DNA of 64,000 bases from Triparma columacea (GCA_030267965.1 BRYA01000194.1:60411-124410); one strand, 5' to 3'. Positions 22,534-33,501 are shown, counted from the stretch's first letter. Notes: a model not told the origin generated them from the sequence alone. Translations and numbers: made by a program.

Positions 22534-24054
22534 TCACTTCTTTTTCTTCTTCTTGGCCTTATCGTCCCCCTCCTCGTCCTCCTCGTCTCTCCACTCAAAG
22601 TCCGCGTCCATCTCCTCCCCGTACCCTCCCCCGTCCTTCATGCTAACGCCCCCCTCAGCAGTCCTGACCTTCTTCCCCTCCCCCCCCACCGTGCCCATGC
22701 CCAGCAAGTCGCGCTCGATCTTCTTCTTACCACCCTTCATCGCCCTCCTCTCCCTCCTGCTCTTCCCCCCCCCGTCCTCTTCCCCCCCCTCCCCCTCCCT
22801 CTCCCCCCCCCCCTCCGGCCCCTTGGGCAGGACGAGTCCCCCCCCCTCCACAGGTTCCTCAACTTCGTAAGTGCCAAGCCCGTCAAACACCCCCCCCGTC
22901 CCCCCGACTGTGACGGGCGCCCCCGCCTTCACGTCATCGGCGAATCCTACCTTCCTCCTCCGCGGCTTGTCTTCCTCATTCGAGGCTGAGGGCTCCGGAG
23001 GCGGTGCACCACCGTCGTACTCTTCCTCAATGTCACTGTAAATATCGTCCTCGCTCTCCTCCCCATCCTCCCCCTCCCCCCCCTCCTCCCCCCTCTCCAC
23101 TACCTTCCTTTCCTCCTTCTCTTCCACCTTCCTTTGCCTCTTCTCCTTCTCCTCCCTTGCCTTCCTCCCCTCCTCCAGCCCCCTCCCAACCCCCTCAACT
23201 ACCCCCAGCTCTACCCTCCTCCAACCGTCGTTCCTCCTCTTGGCCCTCCCCCCTCCCCTCCTCACCACCTCCCTACTCCCCCCCCAAACCTTCCCCCCCA
23301 ATTCCAGCACTCTCCACCCCTCTGTCTTCTTCCCATCTGTCTTCCTCCCGTCCCCCCCCCCCTCCCCCCCCAGGTAAACCCCCCTTAGCCACCTCACGAC
23401 TCCGTCGCAGACCTCGTAGCCTCCGTTATACTCCGAGCACAACTTCCTGACCTCCGGGACCCTTACCCCCTTCTTTTTACCACCTTTACTACCCCTTATC
23501 AGAAGCTCTTCAAGAGCGTCATCGTCGTCGACGTCATCATCTACTCCTCTTCCTCCCCTCTTCCCTCCTCGTTCACCTGTAATTTCCCCCCTAACTCTAT
23601 CAGCGAGTCTTTTATCAAGTCCCTTAACAAGGTGAGTATGTTCCTCATCCCCTCCCAAGTACTTTGTCATATCCTCCGCATTACCCCCCATATTATCCTC
23701 CATCCGTGCCCTCTCGTATTTATCAATGAGAGCCTGGGACTCCTTGTACTCTGAGGAGATGCCTTCCTCACGACGTTCCTTTGCTCTGTCTCTGTACTTT
23801 GTTGATGAGCCATCTTTTGCAGATGTTTCATCGTCTGATCCATCTGTTATTAGTTTACCTTTTTTATAACGTCTTTTCTTGTTTGTAGACTTTGTTTCTC
23901 CATCATTATTTTCACCACCATTATCACCCGAGGAAGCGTCTCCTCTACTTCTCTTTCCTGACTTGTAGTTTGCGTCAAATGACTGGACCTCTTTTCTTAC
24001 GTCAAAGGATGTAGATGATGTTTTAACAAGATCGGAGAATGACGCGTTATTCAT
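22534..24054 (-). CDS. IK: RED/IK-family spliceosomal protein
   Basis: A single exon of 506 aa. The RED N-terminal domain is clear at about residues 83-160: KYRDRAKERREEGISSEYKE, then LGGDEEHTHLVKGLD and RLADRVRGEI. These are the most conserved blocks of RED (IK), a component of the spliceosomal B complex that works with SMU1. A downstream helical block (VRKLCSEYNGGYEV) is followed by Lys/Glu- and Gly-rich low-complexity sequence. The C-terminus (DADFEWRDEEDEEG, then a K run) resembles the acidic/basic RED tail. It is nuclear by family. The gene is convergent with the DnaJ-CAP-Gly gene (112 bp between stops). Strong purine/pyrimidine strand bias and long C runs in the plus strand reflect Gly/Lys/Glu codons. 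The insert between the conserved blocks is lineage-specific. Confidence 0.8.
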   Translation of the reverse strand: MNNASFSDLVKTSSTSFDVRKEVQSFDANYKSGKRSRGDASSGDNGGENNDGETKSTNKKRRYKKGKLITDGSDDETSAKDGSSTKYRDRAKERREEGISSEYKESQALIDKYERARMEDNMGGNAEDMTKYLGGDEEHTHLVKGLDKRLADRVRGEITGERGGKRGGRGVDDDVDDDDALEELLIRGSKGGKKKGVRVPEVRKLCSEYNGGYEVCDGVVRWLRGVYLGGEGGGDGRKTDGKKTEGWRVLELGGKVWGGSREVVRRGGGRAKRRNDGWRRVELGVVEGVGRGLEEGRKAREEKEKRQRKVEEKEERKVVERGEEGGEGEDGEESEDDIYSDIEEEYDGGAPPPEPSASNEEDKPRRRKVGFADDVKAGAPVTVGGTGGVFDGLGTYEVEEPVEGGGLVLPKGPEGGGEREGEGGEEDGGGKSRRERRAMKGGKKKIERDLLGMGTVGGEGKKVRTAEGGVSMKDGGGYGEEMDADFEWRDEEDEEGDDKAKKKKKK

Positions 24055-24302
24055 GCCTTGAGCAAAGTAGGAAGGCTAAAAAATGGCAAATTTATTGGGA
24101 AGACTTGGAAGAGGAATAAGATAAGGAACAACCCTCTGAAAACAACTATCTGGTACGATAAAATTTGTCAACTTCTCGGGCTACCTCTATTGCGCCGTAA
24201 CACTTAAAAAAAAACATTTCAGAACCCATTGATTGTCTATCTCTTTTTGCTTTTCTGTATCTTCTCCTTTCTATCCTCTTCCTCTCCTTTCTAAATTTTC
24301 TC

Positions 24303-27035
24303 TCACACGAACTCCAGAATTTCCCTCCACAATTCTTTCGGGATCTTCTCACGTGCCTCAGTTACCCTTAGCGCCGCGGGGGTTTCAACTCCGTCCATTT
24401 GCTCCAGCCTATCCTGTCCACCGGGGTGGTTCTCCACGTGATCCCAGGTTGCCTTGAGGCACAGTAGAACGGTGACGCGTTCACGTATGCGGTGCCACCT
24501 AGAATAGAGGAGTTCCGAGACAGTCGACATATTTTTATCGGCAGCGGCAGCGATTAGGGCGGTGCAGTCCGAGAAGCAGTCTTCACTGATGGTGACAGAA
24601 GGAGATAAACTGATTCTAGTCAGAGCGGAGCATCCTTCGAAGGCGGAATAGCAAATGTCCGTCACTGAGTCCGGGATTGTGATGGCCGTGAGGGAGGAGC
24701 ATCTTCTGAAGGCGCCATTGTAAATCCACGTCACTCCGTCAGGGATGGTGATGGCCGTGATGGAGGAGCATTTGTGGAAGGCCTCAAAGTCAATCGTCGT
24801 CACTGAGTCCGGGATGGTGATGGCCGTGAGGGAGGAGCATCCCCTGAAGGTTCCCATTTCAATCATCGTCACTCCGTCCGGGATTGTGACGGCCATGAGG
24901 GAGGAGCATTCCTGGAAGGCGCCCTGGCCAATTGTCGTCACTCCGTCCGGGATAGTGATGGCCGTGATGGAGGAGCATTTGTGGAAGGCCTGATAGTCAA
25001 TCGTCGTCACTGAGTCCGGGATGGTGATGGCCGTGAGGGAGGAGCATCCCTCGAAGGCTTTTGTGCCAATCGTCGTCACTGAGTCCGGGATGGTGATGGC
25101 TGTGAGGGAGGAACATCCCAAGAAGGTTTGTTCTGCAATCTTTGTCACTGAGTCCGGGATGGTGATGGCCGTGAGGGAGGAGCATCCAAGGAAGGCGTAC
25201 CAGCCAATCTCCGTCACTCCGTCAGGGATGGTGATGGCCGTGAGGGAGGAGCATTTGAAGAAGGCGCGTTTGCCAATCGTTGTCACTCCGTCTGGGATGG
25301 TGATGGCTGTGAAGGAGGAGCATCCTCTGAAGGCTTCTTCGCCAATTGTCGTCACTCCGCCTGGGATTGTGATGGCTGTGAAGGAGGAGCATCTGTAGAA
25401 GGCATAATTGCCAACTGTGGTCACTGAGTCCGGAATGGTGATGGCCGTGAGGGAGGAGCATTCAACGAAGGTATATTCACCAATCATCGTCACTCCGTCC
25501 GGGATGGTGATGGCCGTGAGGGAGGAGCATCTGTAGAAGGCCTGGTCCCCAATCTTTGTCACTGAGTCCGGGATGGTGATGGCCGTGAGGGAGGAGCATC
25601 CCTTGAAGGCCTGGTCCCCAATCTTTGTCACTGAGTCCGGGATGGTGATGGCCGTGAGGGAGGAGCATTTGAAGAAGGCGCGTTTGCCAATCGTCGTCAC
25701 TCCATCCGGGATGGTGATGGCCGTGAGGGAGAAGCATCCTTCGAAGGCTTGATTGCCGATCGTCGTCACTGAGTCCGGGATGGTGATGGCCGTGAGGGAG
25801 GAGCATCCCTCGAAGGCCTGGGCCCCAATCGTTGTCACTGAGTCCGGGATGGTGATGGCCGTGAGGGAGGAACATCCGGCGAAGGCTCCTTTGCTAATAT
25901 CCGTCACTGAGTCCGGGATGGTGATGGCCGTGAGGGAGGAGCATCCGTAGAAGGCCTGGTCCCCAATCTTTGTCACTGAGTCCGGGATGGTGATGGCCGT
26001 GAGGGAGGAGCATCCTTTGAAGGCTTGATTGCCGATCGTCGTCACTGAGTCTGGGATGGTGACGGCCGTGAGGGAGGAGCATCCCTCGAAGGCCTGGACC
26101 CCAATCTTTGTCACTGAGTCCGGGATGGTGATGGCCGTGAGGGAGGAGCATTTAACGAAGGCTTCTTTGCCAATCGTCGTCACTGAGTCCGGGATGGTGA
26201 TGGCTGTGAGGGAGGAACATCCATGGAAGGCGCGCTCGCCAATCGAAGTAACTCCGTCCGGGATGGTGATGGCTGCGAGGGAGGAGCATCCTTCGAAGGC
26301 ACCATTGCCAATCATCGTCACTCCGTTCAGGATTTTGACAGCCGTGAGGGAGGAGCATGCTTGAAAGGCCCATTGGCCAATCTCCGTCACTCCGTGTGGG
26401 ATGGTGATGGCTGTGAGGGAGGAGCATCCGTAGAAGGCGTCTTCGCCAATCGTTGTCACTGAGTCCGGGATGGTGATGGCCGTGAGGGAGGAGCATTTGA
26501 AGAAGGCGCGTTCGCCAATTGTCGTCACTCCCTCCGGGATTGTGATGGCCGTGAGGGAAGAGCAATCATTGAAGGCGCCATTGCCAATCCTCGTCACTCC
26601 ATCCGGGATGGAGATGGCCGTGAGGGAGGAGTATCCCCTGATTTGTTCTACAATCGACGGCACTCCTTGTGCAAAAGTCACTTCTGTGAGCTCACGATCG
26701 TCTTTGAAGCTCCCTATCTCGTCTGTGCCAGAGTTTACTGCTGTTTTGGTGCGTCTTTCAAACCCATTTTTCCTGCAAGAGATGGCAAACCACTTATTTC
26801 CATTATTGAATTTATTGGGGCCGACTTTGCATTGGATCTTGGTGTTGACACGGACATTGTATTTTTTATGGATTGCGATGTGTTCGCCCACTCTTGCAGA
26901 TATCCCATCATCGTTCCATTTTTCTCGAGTAACTTCGGCTACAGCCCAACCCCCCCGCCCGACGTTGATCACTAATGCTTCAACGCCCTTGATCGACTGG
27001 CGGGAATTACTGGTCTTCTGCGAAAAGCTTGACAT
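24303..27035 (-). CDS. BspA-type leucine-rich-repeat (LRR_5) protein, large member
   Basis: A single exon of 910 aa from the ATG at 27035. After a unique N-terminal region of about 115 residues it consists of about 30 tandem repeats of 23 aa, consensus CSSLTAITIPDSVTTIG.. .AF.. . This is the LRR_5/BspA family pattern. Repeat units are 69 bp at DNA level and nearly identical, so expansion is recent. A conserved C-terminal cap follows (SEDCFSDCTALIAAAADKNM, then LLYSRWHRIRER and a KIPKELWREILEFV end), shared with the other three LRR genes in the window. LRR_5 proteins mediate protein binding or adhesion; the specific role here is unknown. No signal peptide or membrane anchor is seen, so it looks intracellular. 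It lies head-to-tail with the smaller LRR gene upstream. Confidence 0.85.
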   Translation of the reverse strand: MSSFSQKTSNSRQSIKGVEALVINVGRGGWAVAEVTREKWNDDGISARVGEHIAIHKKYNVRVNTKIQCKVGPNKFNNGNKWFAISCRKNGFERRTKTAVNSGTDEIGSFKDDRELTEVTFAQGVPSIVEQIRGYSSLTAISIPDGVTRIGNGAFNDCSSLTAITIPEGVTTIGERAFFKCSSLTAITIPDSVTTIGEDAFYGCSSLTAITIPHGVTEIGQWAFQACSSLTAVKILNGVTMIGNGAFEGCSSLAAITIPDGVTSIGERAFHGCSSLTAITIPDSVTTIGKEAFVKCSSLTAITIPDSVTKIGVQAFEGCSSLTAVTIPDSVTTIGNQAFKGCSSLTAITIPDSVTKIGDQAFYGCSSLTAITIPDSVTDISKGAFAGCSSLTAITIPDSVTTIGAQAFEGCSSLTAITIPDSVTTIGNQAFEGCFSLTAITIPDGVTTIGKRAFFKCSSLTAITIPDSVTKIGDQAFKGCSSLTAITIPDSVTKIGDQAFYRCSSLTAITIPDGVTMIGEYTFVECSSLTAITIPDSVTTVGNYAFYRCSSFTAITIPGGVTTIGEEAFRGCSSFTAITIPDGVTTIGKRAFFKCSSLTAITIPDGVTEIGWYAFLGCSSLTAITIPDSVTKIAEQTFLGCSSLTAITIPDSVTTIGTKAFEGCSSLTAITIPDSVTTIDYQAFHKCSSITAITIPDGVTTIGQGAFQECSSLMAVTIPDGVTMIEMGTFRGCSSLTAITIPDSVTTIDFEAFHKCSSITAITIPDGVTWIYNGAFRRCSSLTAITIPDSVTDICYSAFEGCSALTRISLSPSVTISEDCFSDCTALIAAAADKNMSTVSELLYSRWHRIRERVTVLLCLKATWDHVENHPGGQDRLEQMDGVETPAALRVTEAREKIPKELWREILEFV

Positions 27036-27456
27036 ATCCTGCGACAAGTGAAAATGGGACGAGAAAGTGATGGTGAGCCCCTCAAGGGTGCGTCAATGGC
27101 GGTTCGCTGCCCCACAGCACCCCCAACATGATGCTAGCAACATCGAAAATAGGGCCGACAGTAATATTATCACGTCTTTGAGGGGGGAAAAAATCCATGA
27201 GACATGACCGAGATTGAAGAGGGAGGGTAACTTTTCAGGTTTACGTAAATGGGAAATAAAAAACGACGAGAGGACGGATAACAACAAGGAAAAGTTTGGT
27301 TTGTTATTATTATTGTCATTGCTGTCCGTCTCACCTTTATTTGTGGCAACTGTTTTTTGCCCTGAAGCAATTCTTTCTATAATCTGTGCTCATCTGTGCT
27401 CATCTATCTTTGGTCTTAGATAAAAAAATTGAACGATGATTTAAAAACAAAGACAG
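27036..27456. other. Intergenic stretch between two LRR genes
   Basis: This 421-bp stretch is AT-rich and holds no convincing gene. Short frames on both strands lack splice signals or family motifs. It presumably contains the promoter of the large LRR gene and the 3' end of the small one. Confidence 0.6.
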
Positions 27457-28251
27457 TTACAGAAACTCCAGAATTACTCTCCACAAAACTTTCGGGATCT
27501 TCTCACGTGTCTCAGTTGCCATTAGCGGTGCTTCAACTCCGTCCATTTTCTTCTGCTTCAGACTATCCTGTCCGCCGGGTTGATTCTCCACGTGATCCCA
27601 GGTTCCCTTGAGGCACAGCAGAGCGTTGACGCGTTCGATCACAGCGATATTTCGGTGCCACCTGTAATAAAGGAGGTCCGAGACAGTAGGCATATTTTTA
27701 TCAGCAGCGGCAGTGATTAGGGCGGTGCAGTTCAAGAAGCAGTCTTCACCGATGGAAACGGCAGGAGATAGAATGATTTTTGTCAGGTAGACGCAATCCC
27801 TGAAGGCGGCACGGCCAATCGCCGTCACTGAGTCCGGGATGATGATGGCTGTGAGGGAGCACCCATTGAAGGCGCAATCACCAATTTTCGTCACTGAGTC
27901 CGGGATTGTGATGGCCTTGAGGGAGGAGCATTCTTGGAAGGCCCAGTTGCCAATCTTCTTCACTCCATCCGGGATTGTGATGGCTGCGAGGGAGAAGCAT
28001 CTACAGAAGGCGTTGTTGCCAATCGTCGTTACGCAGTCCGGGATTGTGATGGCCTTGAGGGAGGAGCATTCCCTGAAGGCGCTAGCGCCAATCGTAGTCA
28101 CAGAGTCCGGGATGGTGATGGCTGCGAGGGAGGAGCATCTCCAGAAGGCGCCATCGCCAATCGACGTCACTCCCTTTGCAAAAATTACCTCTGTGAGCTC
28201 ACGATCATAATAGAAGCTCTCTATGCCAGAGTATACTGCTGATTTGGGCAT
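27457..28251 (-). CDS. BspA-type leucine-rich-repeat protein, short member
   Basis: A single exon of 264 aa starting MPKSAVYSGIE. A short lead, ELTEVIFAKGVTSIGDGAF, is the same opening as in the other LRR genes. It is followed by about seven 23-aa LRR_5 repeats with consensus ITIPDSVTTIG. .AF.. CSSL. The family C-terminal cap follows: SIGEDCFLNCTALITAAADK, YYRWHRNIAVIERVNALLCL, WDHVENQPGG and a KIPKVLWRVILEFL end. Its C-terminal cap is nearly the same as those of the plus-strand genes at 40 and 42 kb, so it is a paralogue that has gained or lost repeats. One repeat (near 27855) is one residue short (NGCSLTAI). Function beyond protein binding is unknown. The 306-bp stretch on its right (to 28557) holds no other gene. 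Confidence 0.83.
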   Translation of the reverse strand: MPKSAVYSGIESFYYDRELTEVIFAKGVTSIGDGAFWRCSSLAAITIPDSVTTIGASAFRECSSLKAITIPDCVTTIGNNAFCRCFSLAAITIPDGVKKIGNWAFQECSSLKAITIPDSVTKIGDCAFNGCSLTAIIIPDSVTAIGRAAFRDCVYLTKIILSPAVSIGEDCFLNCTALITAAADKNMPTVSDLLYYRWHRNIAVIERVNALLCLKGTWDHVENQPGGQDSLKQKKMDGVEAPLMATETREKIPKVLWRVILEFL

Positions 28252-28557
28252 TTTGGATAGGATTTGGGAAGGATGAAAGTAATAGTACTGACAGCGCTCG
28301 AGCTAGGGTATAGCGTGAATGTTTAGATGGAGAGGAGGAGATTGAAAGTTAGAGATTAGGGCGACTCAGGGGTTGGGGACTAAATTTAAGCTCAAACCAC
28401 AATGCGTTTGGATATGGTGTAGATAGTATTGTACTATCGTTTATACTGTGAAGAGTTAGGTCGGTTGTAAAAAGTATCTAAAGGTTAAAATACAGCCTAT
28501 AGCTTCAACAGATTTCTTGGATTAAGAAGCAAAGCCCAAATTTTGTGATATTTTGTG

Positions 28558-30941
28558 ATGGCATTTTCAGCCATAACGTCCACAATAGCCTCAATTTCAC
28601 TAGTAGGCAACCCGTTAAATGTATTATCTAAATGTTTGTACAATATATTAGGTATAAATAGTGGATGGGAAGCAATATACTTGATACTAATCTTCACACC
28701 GACAAATCTACATCCTGACACTTATATGCAGACACCATTTAATTACGTCATGTCTGATTGTAGATATGAGTATGTTGTAGATGATGTCGTAGATGATGTT
28801 GTCGTTGATCTTATTGATGATGATATTGATAAAAATGACGCCGACAATCCACCTGACAATCCAGCTGACAATATTGTGGAACAAAATGAGGCAACTGATG
28901 AGGCAAATGATGCGGCAAATGACGAGGCAAATGGCGAGGCAAAGAATCGCTACAAGAATCACCACAAGCCTCCATTGGACTCAAATCAACCCTCAAAAAC
29001 ATGGCCACACAATCACTTGGCAAACATCAATGGCTTTGTGAATGACTTTGTAAACTATTCCGTTAATTACTCTGTTGACTACTTCCACTCATTCAGAAAC
29101 ACACTTAAAAAATACCGACACAATACAATAGAAGAAAGAGGAAAGGATGAGGAGAGAAGGAAAAAGATAAAAAGAGATTGCACATGGGACTGGAAGGGTT
29201 GGACAGAATCAGCAGCAGCAGCAACAACACCAACAACATCAGCAGCAGCAGCAGCAGCACCACCACCACCACCAACTATAACTACCACAACACCTGAAGA
29301 GGACAACGTTGGCATAAAGCATAGCCCAATTAGGTGAGGACTGAGGACAAATTACGACGACAAATAATGACAACCAAATTTACGACGACGTACCTCAATT
29401 ACTTACCTCAACACAACACATCTCCCCTACCCACTCTCCCAAGGTCCCTCTCCCTCTCCCTCCTCAGTTACCCCCTCCTATACTTCCCATCCCTCCTCCA
29501 CCCCTACCTCCAGACCCTCCTCCTCCGTTTTCTCCACCTCCGTTGCGCCCTCCCCATCACCTCCTCCATAACCCCCCTCCTCCCCTTCGCCTCCTTCTCC
29601 TCCCTCGAAGTGTTCGCACTCCACCTGCTGCCACTAATGTACATATCGACGCCCCTGACAAACGCTACCGAGACCCTTCTCCTCTACTACTTCCTAACCC
29701 TCCTCCGAACCCTCCCCCCCCCCTCCTCCTCTTCTCCTCCCCCCCCCCTCTCAACCCACATGAAGTTAGCCCTCCTAATAACCACCTCCACAATCCTCCG
29801 CCCCACCACGTCCCTAACCTGGTTCCTCGTCCCCTTCCTCCGCTACCTCTACTCCACCCTAAAAAACCCCCTCCCCCTCACCCCCCTCCTAACCTTCCTG
29901 TCCACGTCCGCCCTCACGTTGTTCCTATCCCACGCCCTCGACTGCTACCTCTACGGCACCTTGGGCTGCTACGGAGGAGGCGCTGGGGGCAGCATGAACG
30001 TTCGGGAACCGACGTGGCTGAGCAACCTTATTTACAACGTCAAGAACAGCGGGGATGAACACGGGTTCCAAGGACCTGCGGCTGGGGCTGCGGGTGTACT
30101 ACAGGTGATGGGAATTATGGGGTTACTTCTAATTAACAAGGTCGTCAGAAACGGCAGACACAATCGGTACGACTCGGACAAGGGAGGAAGGGGGAAGGGG
30201 ATTGACTTGGAGGTGGGGGCAACGCTGGGGTTCCCAACCCTGGTCCTGGCGGGCATCTCGGGACATAAGGAAACCAGGTTCCTTATCCCGGCTTGGGCGG
30301 TGGTGTGGGAAAGTGTTATATGGAGGTACAAGGAGGAGAGCGTGACGAGGAGCGTCGAGGGTACGGATAAGGCCTCGGGTTCGGAACAGAAGGATTCTTC
30401 TACTGTAGAAGTTCCCGTTCGTGGCTCCGGAAAGCCCCTCGACGTTAAATCGTCACCCCCTCCCCCTCCCCGCCCTCCCGCTTCCCCCATTCGCTTGCTC
30501 CTCCCCCTGACAACCGTATCTTACGTCCTCTTCATGTCAGTCCTCCACCACGGCGGTGAGACCCTGGACGTTCACCTTGCCAAGGTTGACACAGTCTACT
30601 ACGGGACGTACCCGGTGCCGTGGTGGATAAATAGATACGACGGGAAAGTGCAGGTTAGGTACGGGGGGGATAAGAGGGGGGGGGAAAACGAAAAAAGCGA
30701 AGAAGACGGACTCTTTGGACGGGGTGAAGGACAAGATGGAGGGGAGGGGACAATTGAAACATGCGAGGACTTGGGCAACCTTGGAACCTCACTCTGTTCC
30801 CCCACCAATCGAGGAGGGACAGTAAGGGAAGTCAGCGCTATCGGGGGTAAGGGAAGGTGGTGCGGATGGAACGTCAACCTTGACCACGGTTTCCAGACGG
30901 GACTTTGGGAGATCAACGTACCACAGGGGGAAGGGGTTTGA
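28558..30941 (+). CDS. GT22 GPI mannosyltransferase (PIG-Z/SMP3- or PIG-B-like)
   Basis: Exons 28558-29333 and 29468-30941 join in phase 2 to give 749 aa. The GT22 opening HPD motif is present (TNLHPDTYMQTPF, about residues 50-62; the family has HPDE.FQ). The next conserved block, TWDW...PIRSYP, is split by the intron and rebuilt exactly by the splice. About 145 residues of Asp/Asn/Ala-rich sequence are inserted between them. Multiple hydrophobic segments follow, with the family features YISTPLTNATETLLLYYF, a DCYLYG loop, GHKETRFLIPAW and HHGGETLDVHLAKVD near the end. GT22 enzymes transfer mannose from dolichol-phosphate-mannose in the ER lumen. The order fits GPI mannosyltransferase 4 (PIG-Z/SMP3) best, PIG-B next; ALG9/ALG12 are less likely. 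The HPD aspartate acidic pair is partly changed (HPDT, not HPDE). Confidence 0.72.
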
Positions 30942-31069
30942 AAAGGGGGAGGGAGCAAATGTATGATACTGTACAATGTTGTTGTTTCTCAAAAAACTTT
31001 TTTTAAATTTGTGTTTGTTGTGGTATCCCCCCCCCCCACCTCACCCCACCCCAACCCACCCCCCCAACC

Positions 31070-32937
31070 CTATAGGTCCTCCCTTAGTTTCCCAAGTTCC
31101 TCCTGTTTCCTAAGTATTTCATCCACCAGTCTTAGCAGTGTATAAACCCCATCCAAAAACCCCGCGTCCCTCCCCCCCTCCCTCTCCACTACGTGCGCAA
31201 AGTCGATGGCCCTTAGCTTGCAGTTGTCGAACCCCGGGCACTCCGGGTCTCCCTCGTATACGAAGAGTACGGAGGATGCCGTGAAGGTGAACCTGTCGTT
31301 GTCCTTTAGCCATGCTGCTAGGATCTTTAGCTGCCGACGGAACTCCACGAGGATCCTGCACCTGACACCGCCACCGTGTTTCCTTATCCTCTCGGACCTG
31401 TCCTCCTTCCTCTGCCTAGCCTTCTCCTCTTCCTCAGTGAGCTCAGCCTCTGAGTCTTCCTTTGACGTCCCCCCCCCCCCTCCAACCTTGACCCCCCCCC
31501 CGACCTTCTGCCCCTCCTTCGCCCTCTTCCTCCTCAGCGTGGTCTCCTGCGTGAAAAGCCTGACGATCCCGTCCTTCAAAGTCTTCCTGTCCTTCATCCC
31601 CCTCCCCCACTGCTTATAGAACCTCACGTACCCGTCGTCCCCCGCCTCCCCGTCCCCGGGGTCGTAAATGTTGGCCCCGCTGACCCTGAATCCGAACGTC
31701 GCCTGCTCGGGGTATTTGTTTATCTCGTCCTGCCTCTTCTGAACCCCCGAGTCAAGCTCGTAGCACTGCCTCCCCATCTTGAAGTCGATAACGCACGGCC
31801 TGCTGAACGTCGCCGTCGTGTCCTTCAGTAGCAGGAAGCTGCTCTTCGGTAGTTCCCCCCCTCCCCCCCCCCCCTCCCTCGTTACCAGCCCGTAGTAGCT
31901 TGGCGCGAACGCTGAGAACCTGCGGAGGAGGTCGGTCTCCCTGTCAACCCCTCCCTTACCCCGCCCGCCCTTGCTCTCCTTGTACCGCTCGCACGCCAAG
32001 CTCATGCGCTCGTAGAACCCAAGCTCCCTGTAAGCCCGGGAGTCCTGGGGGAGGGGCTTGAGGACAAAGTCGGGGGGGAAGTGGTGGAGGGGTCGCTGGA
32101 ATGGGGGGAGGGGGGGGGAGCGTTTAGTGATTTGTAAGAAACTAACCGGGATTTTCGCTTTCGTCGAACGCGTAACAGGGGCGACCCTGAACCTGCCCAT
32201 TTCTCACCTTCTTCCAGCTCAGCCCACCCGCCTGTACGAGGATTGGCTTAAGTGAGGAGAAGACCCTATCGAAGGGTCCCTTATTAATCGCCGATGTCGT
32301 CGGTGACGATGATGGTGACGACGTCATATCCAGCCATGTCAGTGCTCTCCCCGTAGCCGTCCTAACCAGAGTAGTTCTAAACTCGTGTACCTTCTTCACG
32401 TCCTGGAAGAGGGACCCAGCCACGGCCTTAAGGTCCCCGGACGAGCCCCTAGCGGACCCCCTCTTAACCAGCATGGCCTCAAACTCCTCGGGGGTTATTG
32501 TGAAGGTTGAGGGTATCATTGACTTACGACGACTGAGCGTTGAGGTGCCGTCACCACGCTCGTAGGAGGAAGAAAGGCTGGAGCTACGGACCAGGGGCTG
32601 GGGCTTGGAGAGAGCGGGCTTCTACGAAAGGAATAGTGGGGGAGAGTGTTAGGGTTCTGGCTTAGGGGGGGGTGGGAAGCATTTTCCCCCATATATTTTT
32701 TACGCCTCATCTTACCTTGGAACGCACCGGGGTATTGGCGGGAGTGTTGGTGGGAATGTCGGGGGGCGTCTTGCTAGAATCTGATCCCACATTCTCCTCC
32801 TCCCCCTCCTCCTCCCCCTTGCTCTCCTCTAGGATGTGTGTTATGGTTACAGCTGTTATTGTTACACCGATTATGGTGAAGAGGGAGGCGAACGCAGTAA
32901 GTAAGTAGAACTGTTGCGTCGATTTTGGGATTGCCAT
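31070..32937 (-). CDS. Inositol polyphosphate kinase (IPK family) with N-terminal membrane anchor
   Basis: Minus-strand exons 32937-32716, 32621-32208 and 32095-31070 join in phase 0 and give 553 aa. The IPK signature P-x3-D-x-K-x-G is present as PCVIDFKMGRQCYE. It is followed by KYPEQATFGFRVSGANIYD, a SSVLFVYEGD block and the metal-binding DFAH (AIDFAHVV). An upstream VQAGG...FVLKPL segment is the usual N-lobe and ATP-site region. The family phosphorylates inositol phosphates (IPMK, IP3K, IP6K); the KYPEQ..FGFR text looks closest to IPMK, but the subgroup is open. Exon 1 encodes one clear membrane segment (FYLLTAFASLFTIIGVTITAV), unusual for this soluble family. A Glu/Lys-rich insert lies between the catalytic blocks. 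It sits near other inositol/Ca2+ genes of the window. Confidence 0.85.
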
Positions 32938-33501
32938 GGTGGTTTTGATTCTGTTTCTTCTATTAGGGTTTGGTGTGTTTGGTGTGATGTGTGTATTTGG
33001 GAGATGTGGTGTTGTATTGTTGAGTAGTGTGGTTGGTGCGTCTACGGTGTGTCTTTGGTGCGTCTTAGATGCGTCAGTAGCGCGTCCTTGGCGTTTGGGT
33101 GGGAGGGGTAGGGGGGGGGGATATTATTATATGGGAGGAGAGGGCGGAGTAACCCTAAGGTTGAGAGTAGTGAGAGCAAGAGCTACGAGCTACGAGCTAC
33201 ACACAGCAATGCAATGCAATGCAATATTGACACCAAAGATTGTCACAAAGATCGGAGGGATGCAGGCCTTAGGAAATCAGCCCAGAGATCAAGAGAGAGG
33301 AAATGAAGGATTGGACGTTTGATAAGTGCTAGTATTTAGGCGGGTGAGGGGTATGATGTGGCAGTAATGTGGGAGTAATGGCTCCAATTGGGGCAGGACA
33401 GCTTTTTCACTCTTTCGCTCATTTTCTTCCCATTTTCTTCCGAATCGCTGCTTTTTGCAGAATTCTCCTCCTTTTTGTGATTCCACCAACTCCTACGGGC
33501 A
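32938..33501. promoter_or_regulatory. Divergent intergenic region with short tandem repeats
   Basis: This 564-bp stretch lies between the start codons of the inositol kinase (minus) and the Q-rich protein (plus), so it must contain both promoters. It holds GT-rich sequence (about 32940-33070), a G run near 33111-33120, three copies of GAGCTAC (about 33180-33200) and four of GCAAT (about 33205-33226). No credible gene is seen. Confidence 0.5.

Noticed and set aside
22289..23450. Pro/Ser-rich plus-strand frames opposite the RED/IK gene
   Set aside because: They mirror Gly/Glu/Lys codons of the minus-strand RED/IK protein, which carries clear conserved domains.
24745..26565. Long antisense frames in the LRR genes with repeated LPHGHHHPG or VMAVREEH text
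   Set aside because: They are read from the other strand of the 69-bp LRR repeats. A periodic coding sequence opens other frames by itself; they have no start, splice or family support. The same applies to 40219-41208 and 42193-42822.
27093..27370. Hydrophobic minus-strand frames between the two LRR genes
   Set aside because: They are short, lack splice sites in phase with the LRR gene and match no family; chance in AT-rich sequence is more likely.
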